A DNA stretch of 64,000 bases, from positions 20,001 to 84,000 of the forward strand of contig CAXARX010000294.1 in NCBI GenBank assembly GCA_963971425.1. Direction: 5' to 3'. A program made the translations under genes and the position numbers. The stretch's first letter is position 1. Every line of letters begins with the position of its first letter. The notes beneath the pieces are model-generated. The model worked only from the letters and a program-made list of their open reading frames with translations, did no database searches and had not been told where the DNA came from. Source of the DNA: Bryoerythrophyllum caledonicum (lineage: Eukaryota > Streptophyta > Bryopsida > Pottiales > Pottiaceae). Positions 1 through 7,775 of this stretch are shown here, in pieces.

Positions 1-307
1 TTAAGTTATTTCAATCTGATTATAGAAGTATAAATCATCGTAGATAAAAAATTCCCATAGATGATCTAAATCCATGTAAAACACGACAGAAATTAATGAT
101 CATAAAGGATCAAATACATTTACCTCACCATCACCCAAAAACAAAAAATATTTATTATATTCGATATATTGGTATTTTCCTGCTAATTATCTTTGTATGT
201 GGTTTTTCTATTGTGGAGGAGCCTATAAGCATTCTTTAGCGTATGACTCTGGCAATATTACAGTAGAAGCTTATATGGCTTCTGTTATCGCCTTAATAAA
301 GCCCTGA
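1..307 (+). pseudogene. Decayed membrane-protein ORF, unknown
   Basis: Two overlapping open frames lie here without a good start codon. Frame one runs from position 3, has a TAA at 45-47, reopens and ends at TAG 237-239; it encodes a basic stretch followed by a hydrophobic segment (IGIFLLIIFVCGFSIV). Frame two is open from 98 to TGA 305-307 and ends with ...YDSGNITVEAYMASVIALIKP. The change of frame within the hydrophobic segment looks like an indel in one original gene. The hydrophobic-VC-G-F-Y-D pattern resembles the shifted frame near 3,481-3,560, so it may be a broken relative of that ORF. The gene probably starts outside the window. I recognise no family. Confidence 0.3.
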
Positions 308-618
308 ATAAAAAAAAAAAAAACCGGATAAAAGGATGGATCATATAAATATATAACTTTTTGGTTGGGAAAAGATTTTGCGTGTTTAAATACAGTTTTT
401 TCCCGTACAACACGAAGGATTTCATTGTCAGATTTTTGCCTAAACTGAGAGCTAGATTGGACATAAGACCGATCCTCCTGTAAATAGAGCTGTGATTGTG
501 AATCAGGCTGTAAATCAGACTGTTCATTAACTGTAGATGACTTTTTATTTTTTGTAATGAAAATATCATCCGTCGTAATATTAGCATAAATGTATGAATT
601 TATATTAAAGTCTTTCAT
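271..618 (-). CDS. Hypothetical protein, 115 aa
   Basis: Open frame starting with ATG at 618. The product is rich in Ser, Gln and Asn in its first half and ends in a Phe-rich hydrophobic stretch coded by a poly-T run. It overlaps the decayed frames on the other strand by about 35 bases. I recognise no domain. It lies in the plasmid-like segment next to other unknown ORFs, and may be real or chance. Confidence 0.25.
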   Translation of the reverse strand: MKDFNINSYIYANITTDDIFITKNKKSSTVNEQSDLQPDSQSQLYLQEDRSYVQSSSQFRQKSDNEILRVVREKTVFKHAKSFPNQKVIYLYDPSFYPVFFFFIQGFIKAITEAI

Positions 619-734
619 AAATTAAACCCTTTTTTATTTTATTTTATTTAAAAGAACGTAACTGCGCCCATTTACGTGCTTAATTAATTGTTAGCGCCCT
701 TTATATGACAACCGAAGTACGACTGTAAAAGTGT

Positions 735-1095
735 ATGAAATGTAGGTTGAAATGTAGGTTCTGTAGGTTTTTTAGGTTATGTAGGTGCGCGCACATCCAT
801 ATGATATTACTAGGAAATGTAGATAGTGTAGATAATGTCGGATTTTCCTTACTACTTCAAGTGCAAATAGGGCGGGTGGCGGCCTCCCGCCCCCCCCCCA
901 TAAAATCAAGTTTATTTATAGATAAAAAATAATATATATATAGAGATGTATCGGATGCTGATGGAGCTACGTGCCGTTCTCTTGCTCTCGTCCTGCTCTG
1001 GGGGGGCCTGTCGGGGGGAAGGGGTGTAGTGGTTCTAAGCCTACACAACCTACATTCCTACATTCCAACATTCCTACTTTCCAACATTCCCTTTG
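735..1095. repeat. Iteron-like cluster of TGTAGG / CCTACA motifs
   Basis: Between 735 and 840 the motif (A)TGTAGGT or GTAG recurs about every 8-20 bases. Between 1,038 and 1,092 the complementary motif recurs as a tight array of CTACATTCC / CAACATTCC units of about 8-9 bases. The two blocks are inverted relative to each other and flank a G/C-homopolymer-rich stretch (877-900, 995-1,025). Arrays of short direct repeats in a plasmid-like segment that also carries a helicase gene suggest a replication origin or replicon control region. That function is inferred; the repeats themselves are visible. Confidence 0.45.
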
Positions 1096-1173
1096 AAAAG
1101 GGGAAAGCCCAGACGATCTACTTACTTTAAGCCATTCTTTTCTTTATGAGTTTTGCCTGCCCCTTGCCCCGCC

Positions 1174-1653
1174 TTATTTATCCAGCATTCCCATTACATA
1201 TTGAAAGCAAATTAAACCAATTCTCTCTATTCCGTCTTCGTTGGGCTTACATTCTCTATACCATCTTTCCGGTAATTCAATTTTTGTGTCTCTAGTATTT
1301 TTCAAAAGGATACTATTTATCAAAACAGAAAAAGCTGTTGTTGTATAAACATAAATATTTTCGTTATTTACTTCTATGGCCCATTTTTCTATGTTAGTGG
1401 AAACTTCTTTATTGAATTCTTCCCAAACGTCTTTTTTTATCACTATAGTTATTTCTTTCTTCCTTTCCAGCATTTTTATACCGCTATCTAGCAAATAATA
1501 ATAATAGTCGACAGTTCCCGCTTCCTTTTCTTTTCCGTCTTGTCCGTAATATCGATCCCTTTCCATCTGAATATTCTCCACGTTCTCTCGGATTCCTAGC
1601 GCGTAGCCCATGTATTCTAAAGCATTCCACACGAGTTTAGTCCCAATCTCCAC
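1174..1653 (-). CDS. Hypothetical protein, up to 159 aa
   Basis: Open minus-strand frame. The longest version uses GTG at 1,653; the first ATG is at 1,611, giving about 145 aa. The protein is hydrophilic, rich in Glu, Lys and Tyr (a YYYY run near residue 52), with no membrane segment I can see and no family I recognise. Its 5' end overlaps the start of the plus-strand ORF at 1,610, and the two ATG codons share two bases, so the pair is divergent and overlapping, as in compact plasmids. Confidence 0.35.
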   Translation of the reverse strand: MEIGTKLVWNALEYMGYALGIRENVENIQMERDRYYGQDGKEKEAGTVDYYYYLLDSGIKMLERKKEITIVIKKDVWEEFNKEVSTNIEKWAIEVNNENIYVYTTTAFSVLINSILLKNTRDTKIELPERWYRECKPNEDGIERIGLICFQYVMGMLDK

Positions 1654-2395
1654 TTGGGCACATAAAATAGGGAGTGCTATTAAAAACTATGTAAAGGCAT
1701 TCGCCGGTCGTTGTTCTGACTTCTGGAGCTTCATCTTGGAGTTTTTCAGTGGTATTCGACCTAGCAACGACTGGCTTAGGCAATTGTGGACTTTCGAGGA
1801 CCTCGAGGAAGCCAAGCTCCGTGCCAATTTTGCAGCCATCATGACGACTTTGGTAGCCCAGACAAACGAATTAGAAACTATTAATAATGTCTTGAGCGAT
1901 TTTCATGAAGGAAGAACCCCTGAAAATTTATTCTTGGATGAAAATCAGATTAGGCTTCAAATTCGCAATGGTTTCTCGCGCATTCGGCAGCATAGGGTAA
2001 AAATAGTTAGTGCTCATTCTTTTATAGATTTTATTAATGATGCCGCTCTGCAACAGGATTTTAGATCGAAGGTGGAGGAAGCTGCTCAAAAGTTTGACGA
2101 GGCGGTGGCACGTTTTAATCATTGGAGGGGGGTTTCTGGTTTCCTCGTTTTGGACCCATTGTATATTTCTGAGAACCCTCCTGAGGTGCCATTGGAGGTG
2201 CCATCGCAGGAGCCGCCAGTTAAGCCATCGGATAATCAGTCACCAGAGAATAAGCAACTCTCTAGGCAAAAGTCCTCGGAAAATAAACATGTTAAGCCAC
2301 CTAGGGATCCTTCGGGTCCAGGGAATTTCGTTGAACCTCCGTCTGATGAGGATGAGGATGATAAAGATGAAGAACCCAGTTTAAAAAAGCCCTAA
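1610..2395 (+). CDS. Unknown protein with acidic Pro-rich tail, 261 aa
   Basis: Residues 1-60 include a hydrophobic stretch (FWSFILEFFSGI). Residues 60-180 are helical in character (ANFAAIMTTLVAQTNELETI), compatible with coiled coil. Residues 185-261 are low-complexity: Pro/Glu/Ser-rich, then Asp/Glu runs. The start could be ATG 1,610 or a later ATG near 1,840. The frame closes at TAA 2,393-2,395 just after a T3A6 run. Shifting back one base at the heptamer T TTA AAA (2,380-2,386) continues into the next ORF without a stop, so the two may form one protein of roughly 355 aa. I recognise no homologue. Confidence 0.4.
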   Translation: MYSKAFHTSLVPISTWAHKIGSAIKNYVKAFAGRCSDFWSFILEFFSGIRPSNDWLRQLWTFEDLEEAKLRANFAAIMTTLVAQTNELETINNVLSDFHEGRTPENLFLDENQIRLQIRNGFSRIRQHRVKIVSAHSFIDFINDAALQQDFRSKVEEAAQKFDEAVARFNHWRGVSGFLVLDPLYISENPPEVPLEVPSQEPPVKPSDNQSPENKQLSRQKSSENKHVKPPRDPSGPGNFVEPPSDEDEDDKDEEPSLKKP

Positions 2396-2673
2396 CCAGG
2401 TCTTTTGAATCTTCTCTCCAAGTCCTTGCTACAAAAGTGCCAATAGATCTGGATTTACTTTCTCGCTATAACGAGTACAGAAAGGAAGCTCGTAAGTCTT
2501 CAGCCTCGTCTTCAGGGAAAGAAAAAGATATAGCGGACAAGACTGGTTCAATAGATCCTTTTTCCAACGTTGAAGTTCACAAGGGAAAACCTTTAGGTTC
2601 GGAGAATCCCGGTTTCATTAAATTATTTAATTTGGTTGAGAGGTTTCTCAAAGTTAAAAGCCGATTTAGATAA
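2389..2673 (+). CDS. Downstream -1-frame extension of the preceding ORF
   Basis: This frame lacks a convincing ATG; the nearest possible start is GTG at 2,437. It is open back through the A6 run at 2,383-2,388, where it meets the preceding ORF in the -1 relation. The product begins ALTRSFESSLQVLATKVPID and continues with a Ser/Lys-rich segment. Because the frame is open across the junction and has no start of its own, it is best read as the tail of the preceding gene, reached by frameshifting or separated by a one-base deletion. Confidence 0.35.
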   Translation, partial: ALTRSFESSLQVLATKVPIDLDLLSRYNEYRKEARKSSASSSGKEKDIADKTGSIDPFSNVEVHKGKPLGSENPGFIKLFNLVERFLKVKSRFR

Positions 2674-2749
2674 CAAAATGAGAGTGGTTAATTGTTGTGC
2701 CAGCGTTGTCCTGGGTTTTGCAGTTACTTAAATTTTAGGTTAAATTCTA

Positions 2750-3090
2750 TGATTAATTTGAGATGTGCGAGCATTGCTTTTCCGATTTGGGTAATTATGA
2801 TGGTAGCATGGTATTGGGTCTTGAAATACCTTTTTTATTTTTTTTATATAATAACGGGTCTTCTTATATTAACTAGGACCATAGTTAATAGTAATTCGAT
2901 ATTTTTGCTTATGAATAATCTCAGTTTTCTCGAGATTTGCGTATTGGCTTTAAAAAGATTTTATTTATTTGTTTCCTCATGGGAAATCAAGCACAGGGCT
3001 GATTTGACGTCCAAGTATGAAGACAAATTTGATAAATCTGTGGATATAAAGTATATGGAAGAGCTAAATAGTAAATTCAAAAATGATTAA
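2750..3090 (+). CDS. Small membrane protein, unknown, about 113 aa
   Basis: The frame is open from TTG 2,692, but ATG 2,750 is the first reasonable start (MINLRCASIAFP). Two strongly hydrophobic segments follow (around IWVIMMVAWYWVLKYLFYFFYIITGLL, described here by its ends at about residues 12 and 40), then a charged C-terminal tail ending SKFKND. It overlaps the next ORF by eight bases, its stop lying inside the next gene's ATGATTAA, so the two are probably translated together. No family recognised. Confidence 0.4.
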
Positions 3091-3700
3091 TAAAAAGTAC
3101 ACGCGGGGGTACCTAAAAAAACAACGTAAATATTTTGCAGAATATCTTGCTTTTATAGACCTACAGATAAAAGAGCTATCTTTAAGTGAAATAGATCCAT
3201 CTAAACCTCCTTCTTGGTTTGGGGGGAAACTTCCGGCTTCTCTTTTATTATGGAAAAATTTATTGCATTATCGTCGAAATTGGGTTATGATTTTTTTAGG
3301 AATCAGCGCAATAGCTTTAATTTATTTCTTGCTATATTTTTTCAATCTTTTTGAATTCATGCATTTTCCTCATTCTCCCGTAGAGGAGCCCTCAATAAAT
3401 GTTCCTCAAAAAGAAGGGGGTTTTAGCCGATTTAGTCAATTCGTAAATTCTTTACGTAACTATCTTTCTATGATTATTAGGGGCTTCTACTTGTTTGTGC
3501 CGGTGCTTTCGGCCATTATGTTTATGATAAAATTTATAACGAATCTGAAACCATGCCCTTTGATCGAGCAAATCCGGAAACTGCATCTGAAAATATTGCA
3601 ACAGTACCTGAAGCAGTGCCAGACGCTTCACCTTCAATTCCAACAAATGTTGATGCTGCGACTCAAACTAGTCCAGCGTTACCTAATCACGATTTATTAG
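3083..3700 (+). CDS. Membrane protein, unknown, 205-aa frame
   Basis: Starts at ATG 3,083. It has a basic N-terminus, a membrane segment near residues 70-90 (WVMIFLGISAIALIYFLLYF) and a Pro/Glu loop. The last 50 residues, after about position 3,545, read like out-of-frame sequence (Leu/Gln-rich, no acidic residues), while the -1 frame gives a plausible continuation from 3,481. A one-base displacement at the GGGG run 3,480-3,483 would join this ORF to the next, giving one protein of about 330 aa. Function unknown. Confidence 0.4.
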   Translation: MINKKYTRGYLKKQRKYFAEYLAFIDLQIKELSLSEIDPSKPPSWFGGKLPASLLLWKNLLHYRRNWVMIFLGISAIALIYFLLYFFNLFEFMHFPHSPVEEPSINVPQKEGGFSRFSQFVNSLRNYLSMIIRGFYLFVPVLSAIMFMIKFITNLKPCPLIEQIRKLHLKILQQYLKQCQTLHLQFQQMLMLRLKLVQRYLITIY

Positions 3701-4077
3701 AAGCTCATGCCAACGCTTCTCAAATACTGCGATTATTAGACGCTCCGTCGGGGGAACGTCCTAGTAGGTCCTCTTCGGTGTTACCTTATAAAATGGATAA
3801 TTTGAATAAAGTTTCTGAAATCAATGAATTGAATAGTTTATATCAAGATAAAACCAAGGAGAATTTATCTCATTTAGCTAAAAGGTTCTTATTGGAGCTG
3901 AAAGAAAGGAATCCTGATTCCTCTCTCTTTTGTTCTGATGGTGCAAGTATGCTCGATTTAGATAATGATCTTGGTCTTCTTAATAGAGCTAAAGGCGGCC
4001 TCGGGGAGGCTTCTAGTTCTACTTCTCGGAATATTACTTTGTTGAATTCTTCGGATATGAATAAGGATTCTGACTAA
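3481..4077 (+). CDS. -1-frame continuation, Ser/Pro/Ala-rich tail
   Basis: The frame is open from just after a TAG at 3,478. It first encodes a membrane-like stretch (GLLLVCAGAFGHYVYDKIYN), then MPFDRANPE from ATG 3,553, followed by an Ala/Pro/Thr-rich and then Ser/Asp/Leu-rich hydrophilic tail ending MNKDSD. Read from ATG 3,553 it is 174 aa and overlaps the previous frame by about 150 bases. The membrane-like residues upstream of that ATG argue that it belongs to the preceding gene through a -1 displacement. No family recognised. Confidence 0.4.
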   Translation, partial: GLLLVCAGAFGHYVYDKIYNESETMPFDRANPETASENIATVPEAVPDASPSIPTNVDAATQTSPALPNHDLLEAHANASQILRLLDAPSGERPSRSSSVLPYKMDNLNKVSEINELNSLYQDKTKENLSHLAKRFLLELKERNPDSSLFCSDGASMLDLDNDLGLLNRAKGGLGEASSSTSRNITLLNSSDMNKDSD

Positions 4078-4526
4078 GGTTTCATAACGTAGCTATTGTT
4101 TTAATGTACATTGTTCTAATAGGGCGGGGCTTTCACCTAAATAAATTCTTTTCTAAAGCCCTGCTCCCCCCCATTCCATTCCAAAGGCTCCTGGTCTCTC
4201 CCCCAAATGGGATAGAGGCAGGCAGGAGGGCACGGATGAAGATTCACTTCTAGTTTTCTAAATAAATAAAGAAATCAATAAATCTATTTTATATATGTTA
4301 TATTCTAATAGCATTAGAGGATAGAGGTACCAAAAGACTAGAATAATTCTCTTTTGGTTCCATAATTTCCTCTCTCTCCTTCTTCCCATTCAATAGGGAT
4401 TTTCCCTCAATGACTTTTTAGGAATGAACCAATATATACATAAATAATACATGGAGGGGGGCACCCATACATTTAAGTCTTGGCACCCCCAGTAATATAT
4501 GAAGTAAAATGTAGATTCCGCCTACA
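4078..4526. terminator. Convergent spacer with hairpins
   Basis: Spacer between the plus-strand ORFs and the minus-strand helicase gene. It holds two inverted repeats: GGGCTTT...AAAGCCC arms at about 4,126-4,167, and GGTACCAAAAG...CTTTTGGTTCC arms at about 4,326-4,361. Both sit where transcription from the two sides would meet, so a two-way terminator or RNA 3'-end structure is plausible, but unproved. A third, weaker GGGGGCACC/GGCACCCCC pair lies near 4,455-4,492. Confidence 0.35.
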
Positions 4527-5948
4527 TTACTGGAGCTTGTCTGGAGCCGAATTTAAATTTACTTCACCGCCATAGGAGGAATCGACATCAAAAACTTTTT
4601 GCTTAATCTGTACTCCGGTTATAAACATTCCTAGAGCCTTTCGAATACAAGTTACTTTATAATCCAGAGCGCCCAGATTTTCCAAAATAGACTTTTTAAA
4701 ACTACTAAAATTTATTGATCCGTGTATGTTTTGTTTTTTACACCACGCTATGTAAGTCGGAAATAATAGGTGTCTCCTTTTTGCTTCAAAAGCTGATTGT
4801 ATAGCATTGGTGCTTGGGAGGAAACCCGAAGGGCACCCGGACCCTGGCTCAAGTTCATCTTGAATCCAAGCCTTTACAGGGTTAGTCATTAATTCAATAT
4901 CCTCGCGAGATTCAGCTAATGACTCTAAAAGAGACCTATCAGTTAGGTATCTTTTGGCTTTCTCGGGATCCATTGATAAAGCCCAAAAAGCAATAGCGGG
5001 TAGTTCGTCTTCGAGAAGACCCTTTGGATTATTATTTTCATCAAAGCCAAGTAGATCGCATCTCGAATTTGAGATATTGCAAGTTGGTATAGCAACTTGT
5101 CGTCGGTTCAGAGCGCCCCCAGCATCAAGACTTGCTATAGGAGAGTTCCCTACGGTTAGAAATTTAGCAAAACAACGTTGGTCTTTTATGTCCATTGCAT
5201 TTTTTACCTGTCCTCTGGCGGAATCCCCCCCTATCAATTGCTTAATGACGGAGTTGTCCCCCTTATAGTATTCATGATCACTGATAATAATAAGTTTTTT
5301 ATCAACTAGAAGAGGAATTTCAAATTTATCATGACACAGATCCCGCAAACTAGTCGTTATACTGTTGTTGATTCCGATAATAGCTATGAAAATATTTGCT
5401 AGTTGGGTTTTACCCGTGCCACCAGGACCATAGCATGCCAGAAAACATTGGTCATCATAATAACCTGTTAAAGCTGCCCACATATAACTTCTTAGAAATA
5501 ATGCTCGGTCTTCCTTACCGTCGCAAAAAGTTTTAAGGAAATCCAAGAATTTAGGGCAAGTAGCCTTACTATCAAAAGGATAGGATACAGCAGTAATTTG
5601 AAAAATATCGGGAGTCTTTTCTACTAATTTGAGTGTTCTAAGGTCAAGAGCCCCATTCCCCATTATGAGATATTCCAAATCAAACTGAGGGGGTGTTAAA
5701 CTGGCATGAAAATCTGCTTTCATAAGTTTTTCAAGGCGTTCCAATGTGTTGTGCGTCGGGTAGTGAGCCTTAGAGGAGCTTAAGCTTAAACAGTGATGAA
5801 AGATTTTACTCAATAGGGATACAATATAGGGTTGACTGGCCGAGAAATAATAACCATTGTCTACTAGAAATAACTCATACAATGAAGGCCCCAACAATAG
5901 ATACTTGATTATGATGGGATTGTCTACTCTATAATATATAAGTAACTA
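4527..5948 (-). CDS. SF3/D5-type plasmid-phage helicase, N-terminally short
   Basis: Replicative ATPase of the kind fused to primases in phages, plasmids and large DNA viruses. Counting from TTG 5,897 (456 aa): a D5_N-like region containing NGALDLRT (81-88), Walker A GPGGTGKT (157-164), Walker B IIISDHE (203-209), SF3 motif C TVGNSP (248-253) and an Arg-finger-like RR (265-266). No primase domain precedes it. The frame is open upstream only to TAG 5,946-5,948 and has no ATG before residue 59, so the gene is probably 5'-truncated or uses a non-ATG start. It is not a normal plant mitochondrial gene; with the nearby unknown ORFs and repeats it marks an integrated replicon. Confidence 0.75.
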
Positions 5949-6780
5949 GAATATGAAACAGAATCACCCTGAAAACAAAGCTGGCCGAACGATGGGTTGG
6001 ACTTGAAACACCTAAGGACGCAGTTCCTATGAATCATCATATATAGCAATATAGCAGAAAAAGCCATTAAAACGAACAACAATTATTAGGGCGGTATAAC
6101 GCAGCTCTGTAGCGCTGGATCGTCGCCTATGTATGCTACAAACGATTAGGCTACTGGTCCGCTCTAAAGTTGTAAAATGTCATAAGAATTCTGAACGTGA
6201 CGCCATACACGCAAAAAACACACCCACTAAGTAACTTTCCATTCTAGAAGAACCGCAATACCATAATATTTCCTGATCAAAACAAGGGAGAATACAAAGT
6301 AATGGCCCGCGTAGGTAGTTTCAACCTACTTTTTCTACTTACTTATCGAAACCGAAGAGCGTAGCAGGGCGAAACATGCGGGCTTCAATTCCATCGTCAG
6401 AAAACGCATAAATGCTCTTTTCGCGGAAATAAACTAAGATATGGAGCTCGGGGCTGAGCCTTGTGTCTTCTAGCCAAAAATCCGAAAAAGCGAGAAGGTC
6501 CAATTAGTATGGCTGAAGATACGAGGTTCGAAAAAAAAATATTTCTCTGTTCGAAAATCTATTGTGTGCCCTAACAAAATAATTGTATAGTACGACGCAA
6601 GGTTGACCTCACCTCCACTATTTGTGCTATGCGGTTTATTGTTCAGAAAATAGAAACCATGTTGACAAACATAGCATTTGTTTGATATAGAAAAAAAACC
6701 CGGCATCACTTACTTCAATTTAAGGTATGTCGAAAAAAAAGAAGAGAAAAAACTAAAAAAAAAAGAATAATAATGATCCT
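5949..6780. other. Spacer between helicase ORF and rpl10
   Basis: I see no convincing gene. There are short inverted stretches such as GTAGGTAGTTTCAACCTACTTTTTCTAC near 6,310 (arms GTAGG/CCTAC) and A-runs near 6,720-6,765 immediately before rpl10. A 17-base string at 6,555-6,571 recurs inside rpl10 near 6,896, possibly by chance. Confidence 0.4.
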
Positions 6781-7314
6781 ATGCTAATAAAACAAATTGT
6801 TATACGGAAAAAAGCCCAAGAGATTGAAAAAAAATCTCCATATATTCTTTTATTTCATTGTAGTGGCTTGACAAGTCGACAATGGCGACAACTCAAAAAT
6901 CTATTGTGTGCCTTTCGAGGTAGAACTTTATTTCAACCAAATTACAAACACAAATGTCCACGGAAAAACAAGCAAGATGGTAAACAAGGTGTTTTTATTG
7001 AGCAGCTTGCTTATAGCGCAGGTCCCACTTGTATCTTGTACTTAACCGAGGAAGCACCAGATAATACATGGTCACAGTTATTACAACCAAAATACAACCA
7101 AAATCTAGTTTTATTATACGGACAACTTCAATCTACTTTAGTCAATCATATGGATATAAAAAAAGCGGCTAATTTAGAAATAACACCAGTATTTCAACAA
7201 CTTTTTGAGCTCATTTTTTACCCATATAATTCTTTATGTTTTTGTTTGAATAAGCCAATTTATGCTTCACCCACAAGACGCGAGGAGGGCGAAGACGCAA
7301 GGAAGGTTACTTAG
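6781..7314 (+). CDS. rpl10: Mitochondrial ribosomal protein L10
   Basis: 177 aa from ATG 6,781. The sequence (MLIKQIVIRKKAQEIEKKSP, then LLFHCSGLTSRQWRQLKN and ...NHMDIKKAANLEITPVFQQL) is the protein long listed as an unnamed ORF in liverwort mitochondria and later recognised as L10. It is part of the ribosomal stalk base that binds L7/L12. The bryophyte protein is about 168 aa by memory; here a basic tail (SPTRREEGEDARKVT) extends it. It stands alone, upstream of minus-strand tRNA genes, and directly follows the plasmid-like segment. Confidence 0.85.
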   Translation: MLIKQIVIRKKAQEIEKKSPYILLFHCSGLTSRQWRQLKNLLCAFRGRTLFQPNYKHKCPRKNKQDGKQGVFIEQLAYSAGPTCILYLTEEAPDNTWSQLLQPKYNQNLVLLYGQLQSTLVNHMDIKKAANLEITPVFQQLFELIFYPYNSLCFCLNKPIYASPTRREEGEDARKVT

Positions 7315-7514
7315 TCACCAAAGGATAACCACTTAGTAACCCCCACTTTGCCAATTAAATTAAGGCTTTATTAACAGAACTGGGGCGCGTAGTTTATAGC
7401 GAAGCTTTTTTTTTTTCTCAATATTTTGGGAAATCCTCCAAAAATATTTTTTGCTGCGAAAAGCAGCGCCCTCAAAGATTGTAAAGATTTAAGCTAATGG
7501 ATGATTTGTTTTTT

Positions 7515-7590
7515 TGGCGAATAACGGGATTTGAACCCGTGTTTTCAAATTCACAATCTGACACTTTCACCTATTAAGTTATACTCGCCC
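7515..7590 (-). tRNA. trnH-GUG: tRNA-His (GUG)
   Basis: Acceptor GGCGAGT pairs with ATTCGCC. The anticodon loop reads TTGTGAA, giving GUG, and the T-loop is GGTTCAAATCC. A G before the acceptor (complement of 7,590) is encoded in the DNA, supplying the G-1 needed by histidyl-tRNA synthetase. First of three minus-strand tRNA genes in a row. Confidence 0.9.
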
Positions 7591-7614
7591 TTTTTTCTAA
7601 TTCAAACATTAAAA

Positions 7615-7694
7615 TACTCGCTATCGGATTCGAACCGATAACCCATAGGAACAGATTTTGAGACTGCCGTGTTTACCATTTTCACCAAGCGAGT
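7615..7694 (-). tRNA. trnL-CAA: tRNA-Leu (CAA)
   Basis: Acceptor ACTCGCT/AGCGAGT, long variable arm typical of leucine tRNA, T-loop GGTTCGAATCC, anticodon loop CTCAAAA giving CAA. The anticodon stem (GCAGT/TCTGT) contains a G-T pair and a T-T mismatch. It is nearly identical to the next tRNA, suggesting duplication or conversion. Confidence 0.85.
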
Positions 7695-7695
7695 A

Positions 7696-7775
7696 TGCTC
7701 ACTATCGGACTTGAACCGATAACCCATAGGAACAGATTTTAAGTCTGTCGTGTTTACCATTTTCACCAAGTGAGC
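7696..7775 (-). tRNA. trnL-UAA: tRNA-Leu (UAA)
   Basis: Acceptor GCTCACT/AGTGAGC, anticodon stem ACAGA/TCTGT with loop CTTAAAA, giving UAA. Body and variable arm match trnL-CAA almost base for base; the differences are in the acceptor, anticodon stem and T-loop. Confidence 0.9.

Noticed and set aside
6555..6912. 17-base repeat AAAATCTATTGTGTGCC shared by the spacer and rpl10
   Set aside because: Flanks do not align, so it is not a clear duplication.
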